Shown here: piece after piece, positions 45,201 through 57,816 of the stretch
How the letters are laid out: each line of letters opens with the position of its first letter
Position numbering within the stretch: position 1 is the stretch's first letter
Position numbers and translations under genes: made by a program
Assembly: GCA_028023455.1 (NCBI GenBank)
Contig: JAQFVV010012423.1
Span: 6,492,269 to 6,556,268, forward strand
Direction of reading: 5' to 3'
DNA length: 64,000 nt
DNA from: Epiperipatus broadwayi
Taxonomy: Eukaryota > Onychophora > Udeonychophora > Euonychophora > Peripatidae
Notes under the pieces: model-generated
What the model was told of the DNA's origin: nothing
What the model saw: only the letters and a program-made list of their open reading frames with translations
The model's database searches: none

Positions 45201-48200
45201 CTTGCTAGCTTAAACCAAAGGATGAATCCCTAACTTCCAACTCTCCTTCAGTCATGCCATGAACATCTAGAAGAAACTGAAACCTCTATACCTCTACCTT
45301 GCCATTATCAAAATACCTAAAATATGAACTAATATAAAAGTGTGCACTCCTTGGAAATACGCAAACTTTGTTTTACTGTAGGGTAAATATTTTCTTTTAT
45401 TCTTGCCAGGGTAAATTCTTTTAGTTAAATCTCCACTCAATCTTAAAACATAAATCTGTATTCTTAATCAAAATTTTAACCTAGTTATTAATTGTATTTG
45501 CTTCATTTATTGTATTTTGTAGTGTGTCTTGGAATCTTAGTTTTAAGATTCCAAGTTTGCTTTCAATTTTATTTATTGGACAGTGTCTAGTGAGTGTATA
45601 TTTTTATATGTTTAATATTGTAATGGAAAGATGACATTTGTAACAGAAATAATAATAAATTGATAGAAAATGATCCATTATTAACATATATGTTTATCTA
45701 ATCTGTTATTTGTAACATCAAGTAAACATTGTCACAGTATAGATAAATAGATGAGTGATGAAATGATAGTTGCCATAATTCAATAACCAAACACTAAACA
45801 GGATAATGATATGCTGCAGCGGTTCATCATTTGTAACCAAGTAAACTAAATGAGAAATGAATTCACTGTGTTAGCCAAAATACAATTTATAATTAAATAA
45901 GGATGATGCTAACATATAAATAAGAATATATGCATATCATGCTCTATCTGGGTGTCTATTTCTAATTAATTAAATATAACATTATAGCCCGATTGCAACT
46001 ATCCTAAACATTAATTCTGTCACATTAGTAATGAAATAAATAAGTTATCTCATTTCTCCATATAAAATAACAACAATGACAATTAAAACTATCATCATTA
46101 AAGATTTAATAATATCTAAATATTGGGGATGTCATTTGAACAATAAAACATACTGGCCATTGTCATCAAATAAAAGAATATTAAATATAGCAACTGAATA
46201 AAATTACCCACTTTGAGATTCCTGGAGTGCATTATGCTTATCTCCCATACTAGGTTCTTTTAACAAAGAATCCTTCCTATTCTTCTTTCCAACCATATAA
46301 GACCATTCATGGTCACATGCACACACTGGTGCTATTCATGACAACTTATAAAATATATATTATATAAAGTTAATATTATGAAGTTGGAAAGGGATTATAT
46401 CACTCTTTATTCAGTTTAGCTAAGTATATGTGTTTTCCCACGAGCGCCACTAGATTGTTTTAAATCTAGATAAATATCTGTTTAGAGTGTACTGAGTTCA
46501 AACTCATTCGGTACATTTTTATCACACATGACTTGGATGACTAATGAAAAAATGACATTCTTACATTTTATCTATATCGATAAAATTACAAGATCCCAAT
46601 ATTACCAAAATTTATATTATAGATCAAAGACTCTTATAGACATTGCTAGCTCATTTTATGTATATTGATGAACAGACAAGTATCATCTTATTAATGGCTT
46701 CTAAACAAGCATCGTGAAAACCATTATTAATATTGATGGCCATTTAACTAGATTATTTATCACAATATAAAGGTGATAATGATGATGATAATAATGATGA
46801 ATGATAATAATAGTGATATCATAATAATAATGATAATAATAGTGATGATGATACTAGCCATAGCTTATTAATAAACTCACAACAATAAATTAATCTTTAT
46901 AAACTCATATGCATTTATTAAAAATTATCCTATTTCAAACTGAGATTTAAATATTACATTTACTAGCATTTATATAAGTTTATAGTTATTTACTAAAATA
47001 CTTTTATAGTTAAAACCAGGATTTAATAATACTAGTGATGATGAATGATCATCATGAATCTCTATGCATGATATTCATCTTTCTATAAATCTTTATTTAC
47101 TACATATATTAATTATGCTAAACATTAGATTTAATGATTATAATTTATTAATGATGATGATGGCAATCATAACTCTTGTATAGTATTATTTGAAACATTT
47201 TAATCAATAATACGATATCCATCTTTGATGAGGATGATCATAATTCATGGACACAACCCAATTTTAGCTTTTCTACTATTGAACTATAATTATTAAAACT
47301 TGGTTATTATCAAGCTTAACCCTTAAATACCTAAATGTAAATCAACATTCTAGTTTACTTAACATTTTGCGAGCGCTTAATATTAGCAAGTGATTGCTCA
47401 ATATTTACGAATGATGATTCTTAATATCTGTGAGCGATGATGATGATGATCATTTAAAACCATAGAATTAAGACAAGAAAACAATATTTTTAATAAGAAC
47501 TCGGAAATCAATTAAGATATATAATTATATTTTATTAATACTATTACTCTTTCTTTCTTTAAAATCAAATTAATAATTAGATAAATGGCTTATTATTACA
47601 TTAATTCAATACAAAACTAATACAAAAAATTTATATAAGCACAACCAAATAAACTTAATATATAAGTTTGTCATTTTGGATATTTTAAAATAAGCTGGCT
47701 TAAAATGACATTTAAAAAAATATATATTTCATGGAATGCTTACTTAAAACTTTCCTAACTTATTATATTATAAAAATAAATTTCATATGTAACTTGTGTG
47801 TTTTATTTCACTTCCATTCAAATGTGATTCCTGCTTTATAATTTACTATATTTAAACTAACTAGGTATAACCTATTCTTTTGACGTGTTTGTATAAGCAA
47901 TTACACATGCACACACATTCGGTAATGTTAACATATATGTTTAAAATGTATACCCCTATATTAGAGATTAATACATAAATTACATATATATAAAAAATAT
48001 TCGTGCAACCTTTTAGTAAAAGAAAATAAAATACATTATATCAATTTTAATATGCAACAAGATAAAATAAAATAAAAAAACATTATAAATGCATATATTT
48101 ATAGGTTGCTCATTATCATAACAACTGAAGAACAATTAAAAAAAAACATTTCAATATTACAATATAATATAAAAAAATAATGAACATTTAAGTTTAAAAA

Positions 48201-49200
48201 TTTAAACTGTATTTGTGTTATGTTATGTGATATTGAGAATAACTATAGATAAACAAGCCCTTAATGTTTCTGTATCAAAAGAAAAAAAACAATGCTTTGA
48301 ACAATAAATTAAGGTTTACTTTTAATAAGCAATAATAAAAGATCTGTTAACGAAAGTTCATAGTTACCCGATCACTTTCACTTCTTATAAATGTCCTGAG
48401 TTTGAATTTTCAGACTGCTTGTCTTTGCTCCATTTAAAAAAGAAAGTTCTTGCAGATACTTTAAGATAAACATGAATTAATTGACCTGCTTATTTCTTCA
48501 ATTTTAAAATTATTTATTGTTGATACTTTTGATAATGCTGAATTCGTTGATTGGCTTCATTCTACCATTTCAAAAAGAGTTATTATAAATACTTTTAGAT
48601 AGGTATGAACTGGTGGATTTTCTTGTCTCTCCCATTTAAAAAAAAAATCATTTTAGACACTTTAGATGACTGAGGAAAACTTTAACAAAAATTTGATTCA
48701 TAGCTTCAAATTTGGCTATATATGGCTTTTATACATTTTCTTTTCCTCTTCCTTCCCCTTCTCCATCCATCCAAAGGTAATGAGCCTAGAATAGACCAGG
48801 AGCCAGAAAAGAAGCATTTCATATAGCTTGTGTGGTTGGCTTCAAACTCTATCATTTTGTTGGTTATTATTTGATTGGTATATGAGTCCACAGTAGATTA
48901 GTGATTTTAACCCATTCTGTATTAATCCAGGAAGCAGAAAAAATGGTTTTAGCAATGCAAATTCATGGTATTATGCACAGCAAGATATATTAATATCATT
49001 TTTATATAATTGTTAATAATTTCTTCCAAGTAATTCAATTTTGTTCCATTCTTTCTTCTTTATTTTAATATTGCTGGAAATTACTTATATAGATGCACAT
49101 CTTCGTCTATACTGGCTTTAAAACAAGAGTCATTTCCTTCCTTTTTTCAATTTTTAAAGAGTGAAAAAAAAAATCAAATTGCTCACTTTCTTTTTCCAAC
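45201..49200. other. Long AT-rich intergenic stretch
   Basis: No gene recognised. It contains TGATGA/TGATAA-type simple repeats (about 46775-46860, more weakly at 47030-47460), and a GAGCGCCACTAG block at 46442 resembling the CTAGTGGCG-type ends at 27.5, 37.2 and 50.8 kb. The frame 48706-48891 (minus) is not supported. Confidence 0.4.
46775..46860. repeat. (TGATAA)n-like microsatellite
   Basis: Alternating GATGATAATAATGATGA-type repeats. Confidence 0.8.
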
Positions 49201-49202
49201 AT

Positions 49203-49346
49203 TAAAAAAAAAACTGATCGTTACATCTCTTTTTAATAATAATGACTGAGTGATCTTTAAACATTTCTGTTTAATAATAAGGTAAAAACTGAGTCATTAC
49301 ATCTCTGATTAATAATACTGACTGAGTGATCTTTAAACATTATTTC
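49203..49346. repeat. Tandem duplication, about 80-bp unit
   Basis: Two copies containing TTACATCTCT, then TTAATAATA and CTGACTGAGTGATCTTTAAA or the near-identical ATGACTGAGTGATCTTTAAA. Confidence 0.7.
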
Positions 49347-50008
49347 ATTCATTTATATTACCAATCTTTGGTCAAAGAAACTGACCACCTGCATATCTTA
49401 TCTTGAGATAAAAGAAAAAAAAATCAGAGTTTGACAAGTTGATGTTCTATCGCAATTTTACAAGAAAATTAATAATCACCTTTTATTTCCTCAAAGCACC
49501 TCTCTCTTTTAAAAAAAAAAAATCTTAGATACAGATAAAAACAATACAACAAAGCTGGCAATCTATAGTTATCAGAAATAGGTGTAAAGGTATTTTTGTG
49601 TTTATACAGACGTTTTCATTCTTTCACACTCTTTTGCACGTGTACATTTTTTTTATCTCCTAATCTTGATCTGATCACCTTATTTTACACTTTCTGAATG
49701 TTTTATTTTACAGAAATAAAACTAAATAACTGAATATATTAATTATTTAATAAGAAAAATAACATATTAAAATATCATTTCTTACAACATTATATTCATT
49801 CACCACTTATTAATTTATCAACTATATATTACACATATAATATACGTACACATAAATCTATATATATATAAAAAAAAATTTTTTTTCTCAATTAAATAAT
49901 ATATATGTGTGGGACATGAGAACATACATATATGTACAATATATGTCTAATTATTTCACTAACTATTACTAAATGCTTTGGCAGTTTTTATAATTTTTAT
50001 TTACTCAC

Positions 50009-50165
50009 CTGCCCTTAGTTGTTATTGTAAAATAATTAATTTTAAACACATTTAGTTTGCGCTTTTTGCAAACAACAAAATCTTTTGGCTGGCTATTTAT
50101 CATCTTTATTGTTCTAGTTTTCTGAAAGTAGAGATTTCTTTCTAGATTACGTAAGATCATAATCA
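50009..50165 (-). CDS. Candidate exon with GTGAGT donor
   Basis: The minus strand is open from an ATG near 50165 (MIMILRNLERNLYFQK...) to ACTAAGGGCAG, followed directly by GTGAGTAA (50008-50001), a consensus 5' splice site. Composition is lysine-rich but less biased than surrounding chance frames (for example INSQPKDFVVCKKRKLNVF). The DNA just above (50.2-50.8 kb) is relatively GC-rich, which could mark a promoter side. No partner exon or protein family was found, so this may be chance. Confidence 0.2.
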
Positions 50166-50199
50166 TATATTTTTTTTGTTGTCTTATATGTGAAATCAA

Positions 50200-51480
50200 T
50201 CACGTTTGCTTTAAAAGTAATATTACGCGCAGCAATCCTGCGGTATTATAATGTCAGTAGTTAGAATGCTACTGATCAATCATCCGTGCTGGTTTCATTG
50301 ATTTCCTACAAGACCGTAACTGTTTTCATATCTCTGAATCAGGAATCTAGAGTTGCTGTCTTTTTTTTTTTTGTAATTTTATAAATCGCCAGCAGGAAGA
50401 TATTATCCAATCCCTTTTTTTATATATTTTTAGGTGAGAGAATTCTGCTGCCAAAGTGTTCAATGTTTTCATGTATGCCATACACATGTGCACTCTCTGG
50501 TAAATACGCGTATTCAAATCCAAGTCACTTTTGTATTTGTGGCTAGATTTCTTTTTTTTTTAAATTGTTTAAAATTCTAATAAAATGTTCAAATTGTTTA
50601 AATTTATTTGGCTGACGTTTGTCTTAGTGCTTTTACTTCTCAATTGTCTAAACAATACTTAAGATCTCTTGTTCCTCCCTGGGTTTAGACCAGTGCAAAC
50701 CATCATTCTCATCCACTTTTGATCACAGAAAATAAATTTTCCAGATACGTAGTGATCTAGTGGTGCCCTCTGTGATTAAGGGTGGATTGAGTGTCCATTA
50801 CAATTTATATATATATGATATTGATGTTAAAATATAAAGAATTGTGTGTGTCAGCAAGATATGGCAGATTAAATTGGTTAATAAAGGCTAGATATTGCAG
50901 TTCCTTATAAATTAGTTTTTTTTTTTTGCTTTTTCATTTTAGTGAAAAAAAGACTGCAAATATTTTTCTGATATACATCTGTTCAAATAAATATAACAAT
51001 TAATAATTTTTAATTAATCAAACTGTTCTAATAAATTATTTATTTTTGTTATTTAAAACTAAATTTAGTATCCACACCATTTTTATTTAGTCTTATCTTA
51101 TTTCCATTGTGCACCTAAAAAAATGTGTTTATGTTCCTGATATGTTTATATTCTAGAAGGGGAATATGTTGGAATATTAAAGAGGAAGAAAATAAAATAT
51201 TATGACATGAGAGTACTACTACATCTTATGTAGTTTTCCATAATGCAAATGACACTCCAGAATCCTATTACAAATAAAGCTATTAGATAATGCAGCTACA
51301 ACTTTAAAAATCTCAAATACATAATTGTAAATTGATAATCAAAAAATATGACCAAGGTATGATCTCATCATGATTTTCCTAACCATTACTTGAAAATCAA
51401 GTTCAGAATCTTTATATTATATAAAATCTAATAATATTACATTTGATGTTTTCACGGTTGAATGATGTAGACAAATTGTT
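50200..51480. other. Intergenic stretch with GC-richer blocks
   Basis: The 50.2-50.8 kb section is less AT-rich than its surroundings and contains CTAGTGGTGCCCTCTG near 50758, similar to the ends of the three-copy unit (CTAGATGGCGCCC at 37203 and 41278). No gene identified. Confidence 0.35.
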
Positions 51481-51761
51481 TTTTGAGTTAAACCATAGAT
51501 TATTTTCCATTACATATCGATATGTGGACGACCTAGTATCCGCCATTGTCAAGGTTAACTTTTAAAAGAAACATCATTAGATCTCAAACTGTAATGTGAT
51601 TGAATGCGAGATGAGAAATGAGATTCAGCTTAAAGTAGTTTAGCATTCAAAATAGGAGGCTTATCAAAATGTTTATTTCCTTCAATTTTTTCACCTATTA
51701 ATTTTAAATTAATATTAGAAGACAGAGATAAAATGAGAGGTTTCCACATAGCTGGAATATG

Positions 51762-52260
51762 TTAAGTTGCTTCATCAGCCCTATTTAAACCAGTAGGTCT
51801 CCCTAATATTTCAATTGACTCTCTCATGGCTCTTAAATCATACCTTTCCAAATTAGCAAGTATTTTCACATTGACAAAATCAGGTATGTGACCAATTTCT
51901 AAAAAATGGGATGTAAAAACTGATGTGTTAATTTTCTCATTAAAAGCATTTTCCATGTTCCTTAATTCTGACACTTATTAGTCTATTAGACTGGCCTACA
52001 TAGCTTTTTGAGCATTGCAAATATGGAATTTCATAAACCCCTTGGTGTTTCAAAAATAATCTGTCTTTAGCTTTATGTAAAAAATCACCAATTTTCTTGC
52101 CAATAGAAAAAGTAGTCTTTCTATTAACACAAGATAATCTTCTACTGATCCTATCAGTAACTCCCTTAATATAAGATAAAACCATTCTATTATAAGATAA
52201 ATTGTCAATTCTATCCTCTTTTTTCCATTTAGCATCAATGCTAGGTAAAGACTTACATAT
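51762..52260 (-). pseudogene. GIY-YIG endonuclease of Penelope-like element 4 (frameshifted)
   Basis: Two overlapping frames form one domain. The first (51940-52185) carries the linker YIKGVTDRISRRL, GKKIGDFLHKAKDRLF, then GVYEIPYLQCSKSYVGQS (GIY as VYEI, YIG as YVGQS; one Cys of the usual pair survives) and SVRIKEH with the catalytic Arg. A frameshift near 51970 passes to the second frame (51762-51974), which continues NAFNEKINTSVFTSHFLEIG and the C-terminal helices to GLNRADEAT. The conserved Glu is probably in ANLERYDLRAMRESIEI. Upstream polymerase is missing, so the protein could not work. It is better preserved than copy 2. Confidence 0.82.
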
Positions 52261-52471
52261 GATGTTTCGGTAATTATAACGTAATCGGGCTTGGCCATTT
52301 GATGGCGTTGTTGCCAGTCAAAAACAATACAATACAATGTTCGGGGCCACGTTATATTTTTAAATCGAATCGCTGTTTTTTTTTTTTTTGGTTATTAATT
52401 TATTGATTGCTATAACTTTTTTTTCATGCCTTTTTATTAAAAAAGTTGTTTAATTTTAATTTTGTATTTAG

Positions 52472-52664
52472 TAAATGACAACTTTTTTTTATTTTTAAAT
52501 CGCTGTTTTTGGACAAAGCTGCTACTCTGCGATGTCTATTTAGCGATGTCTTTTGCTTAATTATTGGTAAACGACAACCTTTTTTTTTATTTTTAAATCG
52601 CTGTTTTTGGACAAAGCTGCTACTCTGTGATGTCTATTTAGCGATGTCTTTCGCTTAATTATTG
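52472..52664. repeat. Tandem duplication, about 97-bp unit
   Basis: Two near-identical units, each with ATTTTTAAATCGCTGTTTTT, then GGACAAAGCTGCTACTCTG and TAGCGATGTCTTT. Confidence 0.9.
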
Positions 52665-52689
52665 CTTTCTACATAATAAAACAACTGTG

Positions 52690-52712
52690 TAGGGTTAGGT
52701 TTAGGGTTAGTG
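52690..52712 (+). repeat. Short telomere-like TTAGGG units
   Basis: TAGGGTTAGGTTTAGGGTTA: three imperfect TTAGGG-type units, too few to indicate a telomere. Confidence 0.5.
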
Positions 52713-53565
52713 TTCTGTTGTTTGTAATGCTAAAATAAAAGATATCAAAACTGTAACTGTAGTCCGACAAAACAAAGAAACTCAAACTTTTTTAAACAAC
52801 AACAAACACATATAAATGTCTTATTTACTTATTAAACATGTTTATAATATGTGCTTTTTATGAAATTTACAAAAAATCATGTATATTTTTATTGGACAGC
52901 AGAAATACTCGGCTTCTGTTGTCGGCAACTGCGGAAAAAGTTGATCGCCATACATTTTATCAACTACGTGGTATTTCACGTGAAAATGAGATTTCGCACG
53001 CGATATCGGCCGAATTCTTTTTTACCTACCCTCGGCAAGCTTTTACACCTTACACATTCTCTAAACAAGGGTGTGGCCATTTAGAAAATTACTATAAATT
53101 CATGTTTATTAAATAAATTATAAATACAAATATTGTGTAACGTATATTGTAAAAATTTGACTAATCCAACTAAACACACATATATATCAAACTGTAAACG
53201 AAAGATAAGTGTGTGGATTCACAATAACTGTCGCGAAGCAAAATAGGCCGTATTATTTCTGCATTACGCATCATAAACGGCCTTCTAATGGCTAAGACAA
53301 ACAGATGTTTTCTACAGCCGTAAGTCAGGCCTTGTAAACGGCATTTGTTAGGTGTTTTAGCGAGCCAGAACGCCATCAAGTGGCCAAGCCCGATTACGTT
53401 ATAAGTACCGATGCTTCTATTATAATCATTAGAAAGTAGAATATTTTTTGTAAGTTCTATTTCTTTCAAAAGTTAACCATGACAATGGTGGATACTAGTT
53501 CATCGAAATATTAGTATGTAATGGAAAATAATCCATGGTTTAACCCAAAAACAATTTATTTATAT

Positions 53566-55369
53566 AAAATCCATAAAAACATTTCCTTTTTTTTTTTTCT
53601 TTTTACAATTGCAAATGCTTGAAAAATTCAGATAATTCCATGTGACAATATTTTATCTGATCAACACAATTTTATTGGGATAAATAAATCCAATTTTATA
53701 CAAAGGAATACTGTAGATCTTGATAGAAATTTTTGAAAATAGCAATTATCTTTAAAAACAAACACTGGAATTTTTGGTAATATTTGAAAGTTATGAAGTT
53801 GTGCAAGCTGGTCTTAAGGATGTTTTTATTGTTTTAATTTATGGAAAAAAATATTTAAAAATGGGTGGAGGATCATTGTCATCCACAACAATTAAGGATA
53901 CATATTTACTGATTTGTTACATACATCTTTGTATATTTCATTAGTATTTAATACAGACATTTTAATCTTCTATATCTATATAAACATAACTATAAAATGT
54001 GTATCTGATTATGTAACTAATTGCTAATATATATAAACACATATATATGTGTAGAGAAAAAACAAAAATATTAAAGGCTAAATGAATAATAATTTCCTTC
54101 ACTTTGGCTATTTAATAATTGTTATACTTTTTATTTTACCTAATAATCTATTTAACTGTTCATGCCACTACTGACTTTATTAATAACTGAATTTTTATTA
54201 ATTAATTAAACATATTAGCATAATTAGTATACTTGTACTCATACATGTGTATATATTCACATGATATATTCATATGTGTCAGCAAGTGTGTTCAAACTAA
54301 AATGGTAAAAAATATTGCTAATTAAATTGTCATAACATAGAATCTAAAATGGAAAGTAACGAAATTGTAAATTAGTATAGCAAAATTACTAATAAGTAAA
54401 AACTTTCTTTAAAAAAAAATTAAAAATATAAGAAATGTTTTTAAATATATACAATAGTTAAAACTATATAATTTACTTTAAAATATTTTTCTAAAAGTAA
54501 AGATAATTTCATCAGAATTTTCTATACTATTTATTCAAAATCATGTTACAGTTAAAACTGCTTTTTTTCCCATTACCATGAGATTGCACATTAACCAGAT
54601 AGTTCATTCTTTATAAATAACATATTTTTTTTCTTTCACAAAAATTAGATTATTATTGATTAAAAAAACTAATTAGTAGAAATCAATATATATTTATAAA
54701 TGAGATAAAGTGAAATTAAGTATTGTAAAATCGTAAAAAAAAAAAATAATTCTTAAGATAAAAAATTTAATTGAACTTTTCACAGAAAGTAAATTTAATA
54801 GCCTATAAGATTATGAATAAATAATAAAAAAATGTCTTTAAAGGAAGACAAACAACAAGAAAAAATATAATTAACCAATATGACCTTCCATAACTCTGAC
54901 TTTATTGAGAGTATCATAAAAATACAAATATTAAATAAATTAAAAGCAAAGATTAAGTAAATCTAAATTGCAAAAGTAGAGATATTTCATACAATGTAAT
55001 CATAAATATTCGAAGACCATATAGAGAAAAGCTTTCACAAAATCTGTTTGTTTTTTAAACAGTATATGCTTAGCCTACTTTCGATTATTACAAGTCATAG
55101 ACTAGCATAAATTGGAAACTGGGAGTGGGGATATATATATGCTGTAGTTGTTAATTTACATAAAATTTAAATAGGAAAATTAATTAGGGAGAATAGGTCA
55201 TCTATGGACTTTATGAAAGCTTTTCTCGGTCTTCTTATCTTTATGATTGCAATAGTCTGAGTTAAAGCACATACTTTTATAATTTCATACAATGTATTAA
55301 AAACAATGAAAATCAAATTACCATTGATTGCGAACTACCAATATCAAAAATATTTAAAAATTAAAAAAA
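53566..55369. other. Intergenic stretch, nothing recognised
   Basis: AT-rich DNA without a recognised gene or repeat. Confidence 0.4.
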
Positions 55370-55424
55370 AAAAACCAACAACATAAAATACCTGGACTTT
55401 ATTATCAAGATCAATTTAAATGCT

Positions 55425-55829
55425 ATGCCAACAAATTGGTTTCTCATGTATAGAAAGCTGATTACCAAAGTGGAACCAACATGCTCGACTTGCCAGAGAT
55501 ATGATGAAATGTTTGAGCATGTTATTAAGTCATGCATTGGGCTTGGAAATGCTAAAAGCCTCACATATAATAATTCAGTTATATACTATTATCAAATCAT
55601 GGATCTCAAAGAATGCATTCATGGCAGAGACATTCCTATTATAATGTTATCTGTTTTTCTTACCTACTCAATCTGGCTTGTCAGGTGTGGCAAATTATAT
55701 ACCTTATCTCAACAAGAAGTTCATCTCTTCCTCAATGTGATTAGGAAAATAAAAGAAAGAGACAAAACCTTGGCCTCAAAATTCCTCTATGAGGAGACAT
55801 GGAAGCTTTTTAATATACCACTTGAATAG
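55425..55829 (+). pseudogene. LINE ORF2 C-terminus with CCHC motif (134 aa)
   Basis: The plus-strand frame is open from about 55375, before the first ATG at 55425. It starts KYLDFIIKINLNAMPTNWFL, matching the segment before the zinc-binding motif in many LINE proteins (the usual LPT...R pattern). The motif is CSTCQRYDEMFEHVIKSC, that is C-x2-C...H-x4-C, like the zf-RVT domain at the end of LINE polymerases. A hydrophobic helix (IIMLSVFLTYSIWLVRC) and a basic tail (NVIRKIKERDKTLASKF) follow, as in other elements. It ends FNIPLE and a stop. The frame is intact in this piece, but the polymerase is gone. Such domains help bind the element RNA or target DNA. Confidence 0.7.
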
Positions 55830-56160
55830 ACTAGATCAAATGGTCTTACATGTATCTTCATAAGGAAAGTAGACTTTGTTCAAATCTAGATGATAAATTT
55901 ACATTTTATTCAAAGATATAATGAGTTCAATATAGATATGTACTGATTGCTTTTGCATTGAAGAATTTGTTTTAGAAACCTTTTGATACACTACATGGAA
56001 TAGACTAGATCAAATGGATTTGTATACATCTTCATAAGGAAAATAGTCTTTGTGGAAGGACTAGATAACCAATTTAATATTTATTCAAGGATATAATGTA
56101 TTCAATATAATCATATATCAATTGTTTTGCATTAATATATTTGTTTTAGAATTAAACACA
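55826..56160 (+). repeat. Tandem duplication in LINE 3' UTR
   Basis: Two copies (about 55826-55990 and 55998-56150). Each has GAATAGACTAGATCAAATGG, then ATCTTCATAAGGAAA, ATTCAA and GATATAATG, and an ending ATTTGTTTTAGAA. Confidence 0.85.
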
Positions 56161-56734
56161 AATTATACATAAATAAATAATTGTATAGTACTCTAAAAGA
56201 TATTTATTCTAAAATGCAAATCTATAATGAGACACTGTATAAAATGTCAATAAAGCTAAATAATTAATGCGGAAAACTTTTTAATTATATATGTGCTCAA
56301 GCATATCAATAATTAGTCAAAGATGTGGGCAAAATTAAAAAACAATACAATACAATATATATTATCTAAACATGTCAAGATATTGCATTTAGCAAAGTTT
56401 GATATGCCATTTCTAAATGCCGTTTGTTAAATAACATCACTTCCAATTCACTTTTATTTTATTTGAATAAAAAATAAAAGAAAATCATTTCAAAATAATA
56501 AAAAATCCTTGTTATATTTCTAAAGAAATAATACTGACCATTTATAGCCAAATGCTACATATTTTGGCAGTATGTGATAAAATTTATTTCTAAATATCAG
56601 TAATGATAAAAATATGGAAACAACAAATATCTAATGTTCCATGCACTATTCCTTTAAATTTAAACTTTTGGAGAATCTCTTTGAAACTAAGAAAGGGCAA
56701 GATAATGGAAAAATTACATCATTGATTTATATAC
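56161..56734. other. Intergenic stretch, nothing recognised
   Basis: AT-rich DNA without recognised features. Confidence 0.4.
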
Positions 56735-57294
56735 AAACACGTAATATTTATATAAGACTATAACCTTAGTATATGCACCTTGTGTGCTTAATTTTATTAC
56801 AAGAGAGCTCTCTACAAATCTTAATGCAAGATTCAACTTTATAAAGATAAGAGCGGCCACTATTTTTCTAATTATATAGACAAATCTAAAGCATTTTGAT
56901 TTGGGAGTATGAAGCTAATAAATTCTTCACTGATTAAGTCTACTATTTCTGTTACATGTTAGTTTCGATTTATGAGTCAATATTCAGATCTTAAATTTAT
57001 AAATATTTTGAATCAATTTAAAGTTGTAAATATTAATTCTTGTTAAGTGCAATGTCAGTACATAATATTTATATAAGGCTATAACCTTAGTACATGCGCC
57101 TTTACTAAGGTTATAACCTTATATAAATATTACATGCTGACATTGCCCTTAACAAGAATTAATATTTACAACTTTACATTGATTCAAAATATTTCTAAAT
57201 TTAAGATCAGAATATTGACTCACTGTAAATCAAAAGATTTTGTTAACGTAATGCTTTTGATTTGCCTAAGTGGCCGCTCTTATCTTTATAAAGT

Positions 57295-57706
57295 TGTTGT
57301 ATTTGTTGTGAGAAATGAACAGTGAATTTACTAGACGATTTATTTTATTGAAAGTAAAAATAATTATAATGGAAAATAATTATAATTAAAAACAAGTTGT
57401 GGGATTATTTTTATCAGAGATAAAAATATCTAATTAAATTAAGAACAATAAAACGGATTTGGAAAACACGCGATTAAGTTTCAGAAATGTAGCAGATAAG
57501 ACTTAACAAAAGAACTCAGAGGGATATATAAACTGCTAAAGGAAAACATCACACACTTGTTACAGTCTTGTTAACAGAAGTTGGACACGTCAAACTATTA
57601 AGAGCTATTTGCGGCACAATGGTTTTAAGAGTTGTTCAGCCGAGTTCGATCGGATTGTAAGTGTTTTTCTACCCCTCTGGAAAAGCTTAGGGGCGAAGAC
57701 ATTACA
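57295..57706 (+). repeat. 5' LTR (412 bp)
   Basis: TGTTGTATTTGTTG to GACATTACA. It contains GGGATATATAAACTGC near 57519, a good TATA box. It lacks about 20 bp present near the start of the 3' LTR. Confidence 0.9.
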
Positions 57707-57710
57707 AGAT

Positions 57711-57733
57711 TGGCACAGTCTAAGTTTCGAACC
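57711..57733 (+). other. Putative primer-binding site
   Basis: TGGCACAGTCTAAGTTTCGA followed by ACC, a few bases after the LTR. Its complement has the form GGTTCGAAAC...GTGCCA, like a tRNA T-arm plus acceptor end with CCA. The primer tRNA is not identified. Confidence 0.55.
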
Positions 57734-57816
57734 TAGTAAAACTTGAAAGAATAAGCGAGACGAGAAAGTCAACCGATACATTTGGAAACAAGTAAAATAT
57801 CGTTAGGATAAAGCAG

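Larger units (their letters stand above)
52266..53411. mobile_element. Short TIR element inserted into Penelope copy
   Basis: Inverted ends of about 38 bp: CGGTAATTATAACGTAATCG on the left and its counterpart CGATTACGTTATAAGTACCG on the right, continuing inward as GGCTTGGCCA and TTGATGGCGTT. The 1.15-kb interior is GC-richer at the right and contains a tandem repeat and telomere-like units. There is no transposase. The flanking ATGTTT/ATGCTT may be a target duplication, but this is weak. It looks like a MITE or deletion derivative of a DNA transposon; the superfamily cannot be assigned. Confidence 0.65.
51484..53565 (-). mobile_element. Penelope-like element 4, interrupted by a TIR element
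   Basis: The left end (51484-51560, with GTTAAACCATAGATTATTTTCC and CCGCCATTGTCAAGGTTAAC) is repeated inverted at the right end (53470-53560, GTTAACCATGACAATGGTGG and GGTTTAAC). It is the same family as the fragment at 29.5-30.3 kb. The minus strand encodes the RT-endonuclease linker and GIY-YIG domain between 51762 and 52260. At about 52266 the coding sequence stops abruptly where another element begins, and Penelope sequence resumes at about 53412. Confidence 0.82.
55370..56160 (+). mobile_element. 5'-truncated LINE, C-terminal end and 3' UTR
   Basis: Begins after a poly-A run at about 55357-55372 with the end of a LINE ORF. This is followed by a 3' region made of two related copies of about 165 bp. 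Reverse transcriptase is not present. The C-terminal Cys-Cys-His-Cys motif differs from the RTE element at 3.7-5.4 kb, so this is another LINE lineage. Confidence 0.65.

Noticed and set aside
50435-50500. Mini-exon between TTTTTAG and GTAAAT
   Set aside because: Only 22 codons, no family match and no partner exon. Such signals are expected by chance in AT-rich DNA.
51771-51810. Hammerhead from CTGATGA on the minus strand in Penelope-like element 4
   Set aside because: The heptamer is part of the endonuclease codons (ADEAT). No stem II is followed by GAAA at a suitable distance.
52690-52712. Telomeric repeat array
   Set aside because: Only about three imperfect TTAGGG units inside a short TIR element; not a telomere or a useful interstitial array.
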